A stretch of 64,000 bases of DNA from Candidatus Latescibacterota bacterium (GTDB lineage: Bacteria; Latescibacterota; UBA2968; UBA8231). Positions 37,105 through 45,247 of the stretch are shown in pieces (within the stretch, counting starts at the first letter, position 1; each line of letters opens with the position of its first letter). A program made the position numbers and the translations under genes. The stretch covers positions 99,005-163,004 of the forward strand of contig JAJEGS010000027.1 in the NCBI GenBank assembly GCA_022819745.1, read 5' to 3'. Under the pieces are notes generated by a model. The model was not told the origin of the DNA. It saw only the letters and a program-made list of their open reading frames with translations, and did no database searches.

Positions 37105-37578
37105 ATGGTCTGTTCAAAAGTGATAATTATCATATCAATTTTTGCAATTATTTATGTAGTTGGGACTCTGCTCTATATAAACAACAATTCTGACAGACTC
37201 GGTGTTATTGAAGTAATTGAAGTAGCGGATAAAACGATAGAGGTGGATTTGAATGAAGCTAAGGAAATCTTCGATTCAGAACAAGGCGTCTTCATAGATG
37301 CCCGATCTCCATGGGATTACGAAAAAGGTCATATCCCCGGTGCGATTAATTACTCCATGAGTGAGACTAGCCAAGAGTTTGATAATCAGATAGCGTTGTG
37401 GTCAGCCGAAGAGGTGATTATCGTATATTGTGCAGGCGAAGGTTGTAAGGCGAGCATCTTATTGGCTCGTTACCTCAGAGACAAACGAGGTTTTTTAAAT
37501 ACTTGTGCCTTTGTTGGAGGGTGGCCGGCTTGGGTTTCAGCAGGATATCCCGTTGATAAGGAGACATACCATGAATAA
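37105..37578 (+). CDS. Membrane-anchored rhodanese-like protein
   Basis: The ATG at 37105 (AAGGAC site) lies just after the exporter stop; the longer ORF would overlap the exporter. The 157-residue protein has one N-terminal helix (VIIIISIFAIIYVVGTLLY) and a single rhodanese domain: GVFIDARSPWDYEKGHIPGA and IIVYCAGEGCKASILLARYL, with the active-site Cys109 and a second Cys114 in the loop CAGEGCK. Rhodaneses carry persulfide sulfur. A periplasmic location next to a thioredoxin-like protein suggests thiol or sulfur chemistry on the exported peptide, but this is not established. Its stop overlaps the next start (ATGAATAA), so translation is coupled. Confidence 0.8.
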   Translation: MVCSKVIIIISIFAIIYVVGTLLYINNNSDRLGVIEVIEVADKTIEVDLNEAKEIFDSEQGVFIDARSPWDYEKGHIPGAINYSMSETSQEFDNQIALWSAEEVIIVYCAGEGCKASILLARYLRDKRGFLNTCAFVGGWPAWVSAGYPVDKETYHE

Positions 37579-38641
37579 TATGTTGTGTCACATTGTTGCT
37601 TGTATCTTTTTCTACATGGCAGCGAGTACTTGCTCCGCTTCTGCACAAGAGACGAGTTTTGTGCTCGTGGCCTTGGAACAGTTGCGCGACCGCATAGAGC
37701 GAGACGACAAGGGAACGTTGGATGAGTTCGTCGTGGATGTCAGCACGGTGTCTGGATTGTCGGCTGCCGCGAGTAGAGATTCTCTGGTCTCATTGTTACG
37801 GGATCTAAAGACCCATTGCAAGAAGTCCACGGTCCTCGGCGAACAGCTCTTTGCGCTGCACGGGGAGCATTTTTCTGAGCGCGAGGCCAAGGCATACTTG
37901 GTACGAGTGGTCAATATGGCTGGCGACTTGTTGAAAAAAGAAGAGAACGCTGAGCTGGAACCGCTCATTGCTAGAGCTGCGGGCAAAAGCAAGCTGCTCA
38001 AGTTTCAAGCCTTAGATTATACTGCGGCACTGCTGGTTCCTTTTGTCGGGTCGCCAGTGGCGGAAGGGCTAACTGAGGAGGAGAGAGCGGTAAACGCTCC
38101 GACTGGAATCTTTAAGGTGTTGGTGAGGACAAGCAACAGTCAGGACTTGCAGGCCATTCTCGATCAAGGTCGTATATTTGGCCGCCTTCGAGTAGATATA
38201 GACGATATGATAAACAATATAGTCTTTTCTAAGATATTTAAGGCCACGCCTCTTCAGGATTCAAAAAAGAGAATTCTCCTTGCAATGCATGAGTCCATTC
38301 GAGGGTTCCTCTTGGACGAACTCAAACAGTTCAGCCGTGTCCATTGGACCACGGACCTCTCATCTGTTAAGGACGCCCGCTATATCTTGGATTACGTGGC
38401 AGACTGGTACTCATTCGGGAAGGATACTGATCAGCAACAATTCAAGCTACAGACCGCCATGCAGTTGGTAATGAAGGATGTGCTTAAGGACGAAATAGTG
38501 CTGGATGAGTCACTCATCGTCAATGCCGCTTTCAAGATGGACGAGAGACCTATTCTCGATGAGTTTTACCAAGAAGTAGCTCGCACTGTGGCGCAAGAAG
38601 TATTCGACTATTTGCTTGAGAACGGTCGTCTGCGTCGCTGA
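37571..38641 (+). CDS. Family A secreted protein, copy 3 (inside the cluster)
   Basis: The ATG at 37571 overlaps the rhodanese stop. The 356-residue protein has a signal peptide (VACIFFYMAASTCSASA), the conserved N-terminal region of family A, its own variable segment (38139-38260) and the common ending LLENGRLRR. Unlike copies 1 and 2 it is not followed by a B gene: the sequence matches the usual A-B junction only to the first bases after the stop and then becomes an IS5 remnant. Its presence within the operon links family A functionally to the cluster, perhaps as an immunity or target-site protein; that is speculation. Confidence 0.7.
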   Translation: MNNMLCHIVACIFFYMAASTCSASAQETSFVLVALEQLRDRIERDDKGTLDEFVVDVSTVSGLSAAASRDSLVSLLRDLKTHCKKSTVLGEQLFALHGEHFSEREAKAYLVRVVNMAGDLLKKEENAELEPLIARAAGKSKLLKFQALDYTAALLVPFVGSPVAEGLTEEERAVNAPTGIFKVLVRTSNSQDLQAILDQGRIFGRLRVDIDDMINNIVFSKIFKATPLQDSKKRILLAMHESIRGFLLDELKQFSRVHWTTDLSSVKDARYILDYVADWYSFGKDTDQQQFKLQTAMQLVMKDVLKDEIVLDESLIVNAAFKMDERPILDEFYQEVARTVAQEVFDYLLENGRLRR

Positions 38642-38649
38642 GTACGAAA

Positions 38650-38905
38650 ATGGATCTTACAGACGAGCAGTGGTCCGTGGTGTCATCTATCATGCCTGAG
38701 TTGCCCAAACGTTGGACGGCCGGGGTCGTCCTTGGCGTTGTAGCCGAGTGGTACTCAATGGTATTCTGTGGAAACTCAGAACCAGTGCACCTTAGTATGA
38801 CCTTGTGGCAGACCGCTCTGGTCTTCCTGTCGCCATACACACCTAGAGCACTTCGCCTCACGAGGTCGTACCAGATTGGTTTACCAGATGCCTTCTAGAC
38901 AAATC
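38650..38905 (+). pseudogene. IS5-family transposase remnant with internal deletion
   Basis: The first frame reads MDLTDEQWSVVSSIMPELPK, the classic start of IS5 transposases. The frame then shifts, and from 38712 the sequence reads LDGRGRPWRCSRVVLNGILW and KLRTSAP, the next conserved block. After a stop and a large deletion the later block VADRSGLPVAIHT-stop-STSPHEVV follows (from about 38806). Several stops make it inactive. It replaced the expected family B gene and runs into the presumed start of the subtilisin gene, whose original 5' end may be altered. Confidence 0.75.
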
Positions 38906-40813
38906 GACTTTTCTACGCTTACGGGCAAGAGTGTCAAGGTCGCCCTCTTGGATAGCGGTGTTGACGCCTGTCATCCTAAAATAGGGGCACTTAGCGGCAG
39001 TATAGGACTAAACTTGGACTCGCAAGGGCGCGTTATCACTACTTCAGAGTGCGACGATCTCGCCGGACATGGTACCGCTTGCGCTGGCCTTGTCCGTGCA
39101 ATAGCACCGGATGCCGACCTGTACAGCGTACGCTTGTTTGACAGTAGTTTAATTGTGGACGGTAAAGTGCTGATAGCTGCTCTAAAGTGGGCGATAGACA
39201 TGGAGATGGATGTAGTCAATATGAGTCTCGGGACCACTGAGATCTGCTATCGGGACGAACTGCAAGTGCTTTGTCGCCAAGCAGTCGATGCTGGTATTGT
39301 GCTAGTGGCTGCCGGACATAATGAAGGCATTGAGAGTTACCCGTCTTCTTTCCTGGAGGTCGTGGGAGTAGGCGCGGGCAGGGTATATGGTCGCTATGAA
39401 TACGTTTATGTCCCCGGTGCCCCTTTGGAGTGCTTAGCTCGTGGAGACAAGCAAAGACTCTGTTGGCTCAACGGGAAAGAAATCATGTCGGGTGGGACTA
39501 GTTTTGCCGCGCCACGTATAAGTAGCTTGATCGCCCTTATAAAAGAGGGGTGCCCAGAAGCCGACTTGGATTTAGTACGTCAACTCTTGCACAAAAATGC
39601 TGTGCAAGTGGCCGAAAAGCAGAACACCATCTCGGCTACCCAAGTTGGTGTTGGAACAACCCTCAGCGCGGAGCCGAGGGCTTCAGCTACGACTCCCGAC
39701 TGGATCGGTAGGGCAGTTCTTTATCCTTACAACAAAGAGATGCACGGATTGATCCGCTTTTCGGATCAGTTATCCTTTGATGTCGTCGGCGTGGTTGACC
39801 CTCCGGGTAAGGGTTTGGTCGGGCGAGATGCTGGCGAGGCCATTGGTGCCCCTTTAGCCAGTTGCCGAATATCCCCGGATCTCTCCGCTACCCTTGCTGA
39901 TGCTAGCGCAGATACCCTGATATTAAGTTACGTTGATCAACTAGGACGCATCGGCAAGCGCGATATCCTTCGCGAGTCGATAGAGATCGCCTTGAATTGC
40001 GGAGTCCATGCATATAGCCTAAGCAAAGTACCTGAAGACTCCTACGGAGATCTCTACCTCAAAGCGAAACAGCGTGGATTAAATATACATTACCCCACTG
40101 TATCTATTAACGAGGCAATGGAGATTATCCGCAGCCCGTCCAATTCTGCGCCAGTCAATGTGCCTATACTGGGTATTTTTGGAACCAGTTCGCAGCAAGG
40201 AAAATTCACAGCCCAACTCGCCTTGGGACGACAACTCAAAAAAATGGGCTATCGGATTAGCCACGTAGGTACCGAACACCAAGCCGAACTGTTCGGCATG
40301 GATTGCACTTTCCCTATAGGTTATGATTCACCCTTGGATATGCCGATTCAGTTTTACATTCCCTTTTTGCAATCGCAAATGAGCAGAATATGCCACGAGA
40401 AGCATCCTGATCTCATTATAGCAGGGGCACAATCAGGTACTATCCCTTATAGTCTCGATGAACATGGTTTTCACCTTTTGCCCTCAGTGGCTTTTATGGT
40501 TGGTATCAAGCCCGATGCCTGCTTACTGGTTGTAAATAGCATAGATCCAGACGAGTATATTAGGGATACAATTCAAGCCTTAAAGATACTAGTAAGAGCA
40601 CCTACTATAATGTTGGCGATAGGTGACAAGAAAAAACATATTCGCACGGCATACGGACGAGGATGGGTAACTCCCCAACAAATGTCTGAACAGGAGTTAG
40701 AGTCGAATATCAAACGGTTAGAAGATACGTTTCACCTACCAGTCGTCGCAATCTCTTCCATTGAGGGACATGAACGGATGGCTGATGAAGTAGTCCATTT
40801 TTTTTCTAAATGA
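38888..40813 (+). CDS. Subtilisin-like (S8) peptidase fused to a DUF1611 P-loop domain
   Basis: From the ATG at 38888 the protein has 641 residues (a TTG at 38876 would add four). Residues of about 10-235 form a compact subtilase with Asp22 (LLDSGVD), His61 (GHGTACAG), oxyanion Asn145 and Ser205 (SGGTSFAAP). There is no signal peptide or propeptide, so it acts in the cytoplasm. Residues of about 270-641 match DUF1611: the N-terminal part GLIRFSDQLSFDVVGVVDPP and a P-loop-like GIFGTSSQQGKF (429-440), then GAQSGTIPY. DUF1611 includes DgcN-like N-acetyltransferases. A joint protease and acyl/ATP-dependent step on a peptide is inferred. The start lies in an IS remnant without a clear ribosome-binding site. 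Confidence 0.82.
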   Translation: MPSRQIDFSTLTGKSVKVALLDSGVDACHPKIGALSGSIGLNLDSQGRVITTSECDDLAGHGTACAGLVRAIAPDADLYSVRLFDSSLIVDGKVLIAALKWAIDMEMDVVNMSLGTTEICYRDELQVLCRQAVDAGIVLVAAGHNEGIESYPSSFLEVVGVGAGRVYGRYEYVYVPGAPLECLARGDKQRLCWLNGKEIMSGGTSFAAPRISSLIALIKEGCPEADLDLVRQLLHKNAVQVAEKQNTISATQVGVGTTLSAEPRASATTPDWIGRAVLYPYNKEMHGLIRFSDQLSFDVVGVVDPPGKGLVGRDAGEAIGAPLASCRISPDLSATLADASADTLILSYVDQLGRIGKRDILRESIEIALNCGVHAYSLSKVPEDSYGDLYLKAKQRGLNIHYPTVSINEAMEIIRSPSNSAPVNVPILGIFGTSSQQGKFTAQLALGRQLKKMGYRISHVGTEHQAELFGMDCTFPIGYDSPLDMPIQFYIPFLQSQMSRICHEKHPDLIIAGAQSGTIPYSLDEHGFHLLPSVAFMVGIKPDACLLVVNSIDPDEYIRDTIQALKILVRAPTIMLAIGDKKKHIRTAYGRGWVTPQQMSEQELESNIKRLEDTFHLPVVAISSIEGHERMADEVVHFFSK

Positions 40814-40828
40814 CTAACGGAGACAAAA

Positions 40829-41104
40829 GTGGATAAAGAAGAAGTATATAGACGTGTTAAGGCCACTGTAATCGCAGTATTGGACTTGAAGGTATCTGCG
40901 GACGAAATACCTGATGACGGGCTATTGTTTGGAGATGCTTCCAGCGTGGACTCGATGGCGACCTTAGAAATTATCTGTGCTCTTGAGGAGGAGTTTGGCG
41001 TTGAAGTAGCTGATGAGGATTTGCGCGTTGAACTTTTTGCCTCCGTATCGTCTATCGCTGACTACCTGATGGACGTATTAGCTAATTCTGATCACGTAGA
41101 GTAG
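40829..41104 (+). CDS. Acyl carrier protein
   Basis: The GTG-started 91-residue acidic protein has the four-helix carrier pattern. The phosphopantetheine attachment Ser42 lies in DASSVDSMATLEIICALEEE, the equivalent of the DSL motif with Met in place of Leu. It follows the subtilisin-DUF1611 gene by 16 bp and precedes two small genes by 5 bp and 600 bp. No fatty-acid or polyketide synthase genes are near, so it is a dedicated carrier, as in butirosin-type (BtrI) or peptide-tailoring systems. The loading enzyme is not obvious; the DUF1611 part is one candidate. Confidence 0.88.
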   Translation: MDKEEVYRRVKATVIAVLDLKVSADEIPDDGLLFGDASSVDSMATLEIICALEEEFGVEVADEDLRVELFASVSSIADYLMDVLANSDHVE

Positions 41105-41108
41105 CCTA

Positions 41109-41699
41109 ATGAGTCATGTTATAATCTCTCTTGAGGACCACTTCAATAATGCAGGAATCTCTTTCAGTGAGTCTTGTCATCGTGGGGATTTCGACGGTTT
41201 AGGCAACAGTTTTCCGGCGGAGGAATTACCTGCCTTTGGTAAGAAAGTGGAGTTCAACGGTACGCCGTTTCTATTTCCATGTAAAAGCGATGGGACACCT
41301 GACAATATGGTCTTGGAAGGTCAGCAGATAGTTGTCCCTTTTGCCCGATACCAAGCACTGATGGTACTAGGGGCTTCCGATTCTGCACGTTACGCCGACG
41401 GAGCTTTTGAGGACCATATCTACTTTTGCTCACGAGACAAACGGCAAGCACAGAGGTTGAGCTTGAAGGATTGGATTTGTATCGCTGAGCAGAGGGCCGG
41501 TGGACGGGAAGCTCTACGTTGTCCCTTTATGAATACTCCGAGCGGCCAGATAAGCAGATCGGAAAAGGGATACGAGACACTACCTACTCTATGGCTAGAG
41601 GAAATAGCTCTCGATGCTAGAGATTACCTATGCAGTATTATCTTTCCAGATAATCCATGTATGCACGTTTTTGCTATGACTTTGAGGTTACAAAAATGA
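41109..41699 (+). CDS. Small protein with galactose-binding-like beta-sandwich pattern
   Basis: The 196-residue cytoplasmic protein (no signal peptide) begins 5 bp after the ACP stop. I do not recognise a named family. The motif run FNGTPFLFP, DNMVLEGQQIVVPFARYQAL and MVLGASDSARYADGAFEDHI resembles a beta-sandwich often attached to bacterial glycosidases ('F.....DN....GQ.I.LP...Y..L..LGA'). It contains Cys residues at several places (SCHRGDFDG, FCSRDKRQ). In this cluster it may bind or modify the carrier-linked substrate; function is unknown. Confidence 0.55.
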   Translation: MSHVIISLEDHFNNAGISFSESCHRGDFDGLGNSFPAEELPAFGKKVEFNGTPFLFPCKSDGTPDNMVLEGQQIVVPFARYQALMVLGASDSARYADGAFEDHIYFCSRDKRQAQRLSLKDWICIAEQRAGGREALRCPFMNTPSGQISRSEKGYETLPTLWLEEIALDARDYLCSIIFPDNPCMHVFAMTLRLQK

Positions 41700-41706
41700 G
41701 GATCTT

Positions 41707-42723
41707 ATGCAAAAAAAAGTGAAGAGAGAAGTAAGCATTTATGATCTAGAGCGTCGGCCGATGTATTACGGTTGTTCGGGCACAATAATGGCCGCACTCC
41801 AATATACCAATCCTACGCTGTCTGATCAGTTGGCTTATTACGCATCATTGATGAGTTGGTCATTTTTCTTTGATAGCACCAGAGGCATTCCTCTAGGGAT
41901 ACCAGCAGATGAATTGATGCACCGAAACCTTTCCCATCTGTATGGAATAACGCGAGACGAAATTCATCGGACCAGCTTTAATGAGCTTTGGTCAGAAATT
42001 GAGAGTCTCATAGATCGGAATCGCGTCGTAGTTGCTTGGGTAGATGCCAACGATGTAAACGACAAGGCATTCCACTATGATAAGGTCCCAGGAGAAGTCG
42101 AACTTATGGTCATCCATGGATACGACCAAAAGTCAGATCAGCTATATATTACTGTTAATCCCCAGCGTTTCCAAGGCTCTATCTCGCTTTCCTGCTTGCC
42201 CACTATTTTGAAAAATATAGCAGTTTACGACTATCAAGTTCCCGAAGACCTAAACGTGTGGCCATCCTCCAAGGCTTGGGGTCTCGTACATTTTGACACA
42301 GAGGCAATACTGAATAGACAGAAATTTGAAACGATTGAAACGGGGTTATACGCTATGGATTTATTTGCTAAAGAGATAGCAACTCGTATCGATCAGAGGG
42401 ACGATAGCATATATCCTTGGATGGAAGAATCGTACGCTCAGATGGCCTTTATTGGTCCTCAGCGTATCGTGTTAGCTCAGACTTTGTGGTTAGTTGCAGA
42501 TAGGGAGCGCAGCGAAATAATTGGCGATTGGGCTCAGACATTCTATAGCCTTGGACAAAGCTGGGAGGTAGCCCGCAACATGTTTTTCAAAGCATTTAAG
42601 AAAAAAAATGCGTCTATATTGCCGCGTATCCACAAACGAGTTGACGCGATATTGGCAAATGAACGCCAACAGGCGTTTCTGTTACGAGACTCGTTAATCA
42701 AAGAGAAAAACATTACAACGTAA
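41707..42723 (+). CDS. BtrH-like (papain/C39-fold) acyltransferase
   Basis: The 338-residue protein has a GAGGA site and lies 7 bp after its neighbour. The N-terminal half matches the BtrH family: Cys23 in RRPMYYGCSGTIMAAL, then a tract like YASLMSWSFFFDSTRGIPLG, with His137 in VELMVIHGYDQKSDQLYITV and Asn151 as probable third member. BtrH moves an acyl group from an ACP to an amine in butirosin assembly, so with the ACP at 40829 it probably transfers a carrier-bound acyl group to an amine of the product. The C-terminal 130 residues are helical (DUF4872-like). Calls of specific substrates are not possible. Confidence 0.68.
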   Translation: MQKKVKREVSIYDLERRPMYYGCSGTIMAALQYTNPTLSDQLAYYASLMSWSFFFDSTRGIPLGIPADELMHRNLSHLYGITRDEIHRTSFNELWSEIESLIDRNRVVVAWVDANDVNDKAFHYDKVPGEVELMVIHGYDQKSDQLYITVNPQRFQGSISLSCLPTILKNIAVYDYQVPEDLNVWPSSKAWGLVHFDTEAILNRQKFETIETGLYAMDLFAKEIATRIDQRDDSIYPWMEESYAQMAFIGPQRIVLAQTLWLVADRERSEIIGDWAQTFYSLGQSWEVARNMFFKAFKKKNASILPRIHKRVDAILANERQQAFLLRDSLIKEKNITT

Positions 42724-42811
42724 GAGCAGCCGTGACGAGGATAGTTACCTTAGCATCATATATCTGGTGTGTTTATTTTTTTCAAGCTGCCTTTAGAACC
42801 GTAAGACTAAT

Positions 42812-43911
42812 ATGCACAAAGCGTTCAAATATCGGCTGAGACCCACGGCAAAACAGACCACGATGCTGGCGATTCACCTCGAAGAATGTCGGATGCTCTA
42901 CAACCACTTAGTCGCGGATCGCATCCAAGCCTACAAAGACCGAGGGGAATCCCTTGGCCGCTACGACCAGATCAATCAGTTGCCCTTCCTCAAGACGGAT
43001 CGTGCTACTCTAAATCAGGTGCATTCCCAAGTCTTGCAAAACGTGGCCGTGCGCGTTGACTTGGTCTTTCAGGCCTTCTATCGCCGCTGCAAGGACGGGG
43101 GCGAAAAGCCCGGATTTCCCCGTTTCAAAGGCACCGGCCGCTACAACAGCCTAACCTATCCGCAGGCGACGGCTTTTCGCCTCGACGACCAAGGATTGCG
43201 GGTTTCCAAGATCGGTTGCTTGCACGGGGTTTGGTCTCGGCCTTTGGAGGGCATGCCGAAGACCTGCACAATTCGCCGCAGTGCGACGGGCAAGTGGTTT
43301 GCTACCATCATCTGCGAGGTGAAAGCTCAACCCTTACCCGCAAGCGACGAAGCGGTGGGTATCGACGGCGGGGAGGAGCAGTTCGCCACGTTGTCGAATG
43401 GCGAGGTGGTCGCCAACCCCCGGTTCTTCCGCCAAGACGAAAAGGCGCTGGCGAAAGCACAACGCAAACTGAGCAAGGCCGCTAAGGGTTCCCCTGAGCG
43501 CCAGAAAGCCCGCAAGGTGGTTGCTCGCGTCCACGAGCGCATCCGCCACCGACGGCATGATTTTGTGCATCAGCACGCCCGGCGTATCGTCAACCGCTAT
43601 GGCCTCATCGCTGTAGAAGCGTTGCATGTCAAGGCCATGGTTCATAACCGTTACCTTGTCAAAAGCATTTCGGACGCTGCTTGGTTGCAGTTCCGGCATG
43701 TCCTGTCCTACAAAGCGGAAGAAGCTGGTAGGATTCTGGTCGCCGTGAACCCGGCCTATACCTCGTAGGATTATTCGGCCTGCGGGCATCGTGTGCAAAA
43801 GGCGCTTTCGGGCGTCGGCATGTGTGCTCCTGTTGCGGTCTGGACTATGACCGAGATGCAAGCGAGGTGCATAATATTTGCAGACTGGGGCTACAGTCTG
43901 TGGCGGCGTAA
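42812..43911 (+). pseudogene. Broken TnpB (IS200/IS605 or IS607 family OrfB)
   Basis: The intact part (318 codons, 42812-43768) has the TnpB start MHKAFKYRLRPTAKQ, the RuvC Asp in AVGIDGGEEQFATLSNG and Glu in IAVEALHVKAM. It stops at TAG (43766-43768) where a Gln is expected in NPAYTSQ. The zinc-ribbon and last RuvC Asp follow in the same and then another frame (DYSACGHRVQKAL, then HVCSCCGLDYDRDASEVHNI) to TAA at 43909. So it has at least a nonsense codon and a frameshift and is probably inactive. An imperfect hairpin (CCTAATTC ... GGGATTGGG, 43925-43945) marks its right end. Confidence 0.85.
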
Positions 43912-44118
43912 CTCTGCCAAGAAGCCTAATTCTTTTGGGATTGGGATTAGTCAATTGTGATTGTGTCGCCCAAGTAAGTTTCGTTTACTTCAATAATACT
44001 GGAGGCTAGTTTACGATAATTGCAATCCAGCGATTAGACTTAGCAATTGTCCAAGTATAAATTACGTTGTCGTTTGCGTAACGCTTACCGGCTTATCCTT
44101 CAAAAGACAAGGAAACCG

Positions 44119-45240
44119 ATGAAAATACGCGATATTGATACCATTCTGATCGATTCGCCGGGCCGCAAATGGACGATTGTGCGAGTCTTTACAAACGAAG
44201 GCCTAGTGGGTTTGGGCGAGGCCACGTATTCTCAAAAGGAGCCGGTGGTCGTAGCTGCGGTCGAGCATCTCAAACAGGAACTGATCGGCGAAGACCCCGC
44301 GCGCATCGAGTACTTGTGGCACAAGCTCTATTTGCGCTCCTCGCTGAGCGGCATCTGGCGCATGGCAGGTCCCGTGTGGATGAGCGCCATGAGCGGCATT
44401 GACCAAGCGCTGTGGGACATCAAGGGCAAGGTGGCGAATCTGCCGGTGGTCGAACTGTTGGGCGGCAAGTTCCGCGACCGGGTCGAGGTCTATACGCACT
44501 TTGGCGGTGCCACGCCCGAGGATTCGGCGCACATGGCGCGGGAAAAGGTAGCAGAGGGGTACACTGCGCTCAAGGGGGGAGCGCGGTCGCGGAGTGGGGC
44601 CGACTTCGGTCAATACGCGGACGACGGCCATCCGACTGAGACGGCAGAGCACTTCGCCGCAGTGCGGGAAGCGGTGGGGCCGGATGTCAAGCTGTTGATC
44701 GATTGCCACGGCCGCTTCACCGTGGCCCAGTGCATTCGCTTGGCCCGCGCCATAGAGTCGTCCGATCTCTACGTGTTTGAAGACCCCGTGCCGCCGGAAG
44801 ACCTGAACGCCTATCCAAAAGTGCGGCGGGAAATCTCCATTCCGGTCATGGGCAGCGAGCGGCTCAACACCAAGAGCCACTACCGCCAATTGTTGGATCT
44901 AGACGGCATCGACGTGGCGCAGCCCGATCTGATGTACGCTGGCGGGATTACCGAGGTGCGCAAAATTGCGGCCATTGCCGACACCTTTCACGTCCCTATC
45001 TCGCCGCACAACACCAAAGGCCCAGTCGGTATCATCGCGGCTGCGCATTTGATGGCCTCCATACCGAATGTAGCCCCCATGGAGTTCGTCACCGGCATTG
45101 CGTGGCGGGATGAGATTATCACCGAGCCGCTGCGGGTGGAGGATAGTTGCATCGTGCTGCCGGATGGGCCGGGTTTTGGGATTGAGCTGGACGTGGATGG
45201 GGTGGAAAAGCACCGCTGGCGAGTGGGTGATCCACACTGA
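44119..45240 (+). CDS. Enolase-superfamily dehydratase (mandelate racemase/galactonate dehydratase type)
   Basis: The ATG at 44119 (AAGGA site) is chosen over an upstream one because MKIRDIDTILID is the typical start. The 373-residue protein has the capping domain and barrel of the MR/MLE group. Metal ligands and base are visible: Asp and His in LLIDCHGRF, Glu in YVFEDPVPPED, Glu in VMGSERL, then VAQPDLMYAGGITE and the second His in PISPHNTKG. The pattern is closest to D-galactonate-type sugar-acid dehydratases, which make 2-keto-3-deoxy acids. The substrate cannot be fixed. It is followed after 7 bp by an exported CRTAC1-type protein. Confidence 0.85.
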   Translation: MKIRDIDTILIDSPGRKWTIVRVFTNEGLVGLGEATYSQKEPVVVAAVEHLKQELIGEDPARIEYLWHKLYLRSSLSGIWRMAGPVWMSAMSGIDQALWDIKGKVANLPVVELLGGKFRDRVEVYTHFGGATPEDSAHMAREKVAEGYTALKGGARSRSGADFGQYADDGHPTETAEHFAAVREAVGPDVKLLIDCHGRFTVAQCIRLARAIESSDLYVFEDPVPPEDLNAYPKVRREISIPVMGSERLNTKSHYRQLLDLDGIDVAQPDLMYAGGITEVRKIAAIADTFHVPISPHNTKGPVGIIAAAHLMASIPNVAPMEFVTGIAWRDEIITEPLRVEDSCIVLPDGPGFGIELDVDGVEKHRWRVGDPH

Positions 45241-45247
45241 AGCGGCC

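Noticed and set aside
42724..42811. Possible short ORF between the BtrH-like gene and TnpB
   Set aside because: The GTG frame runs into TnpB out of frame and has no site or similarity; more likely the left end of the TnpB element.
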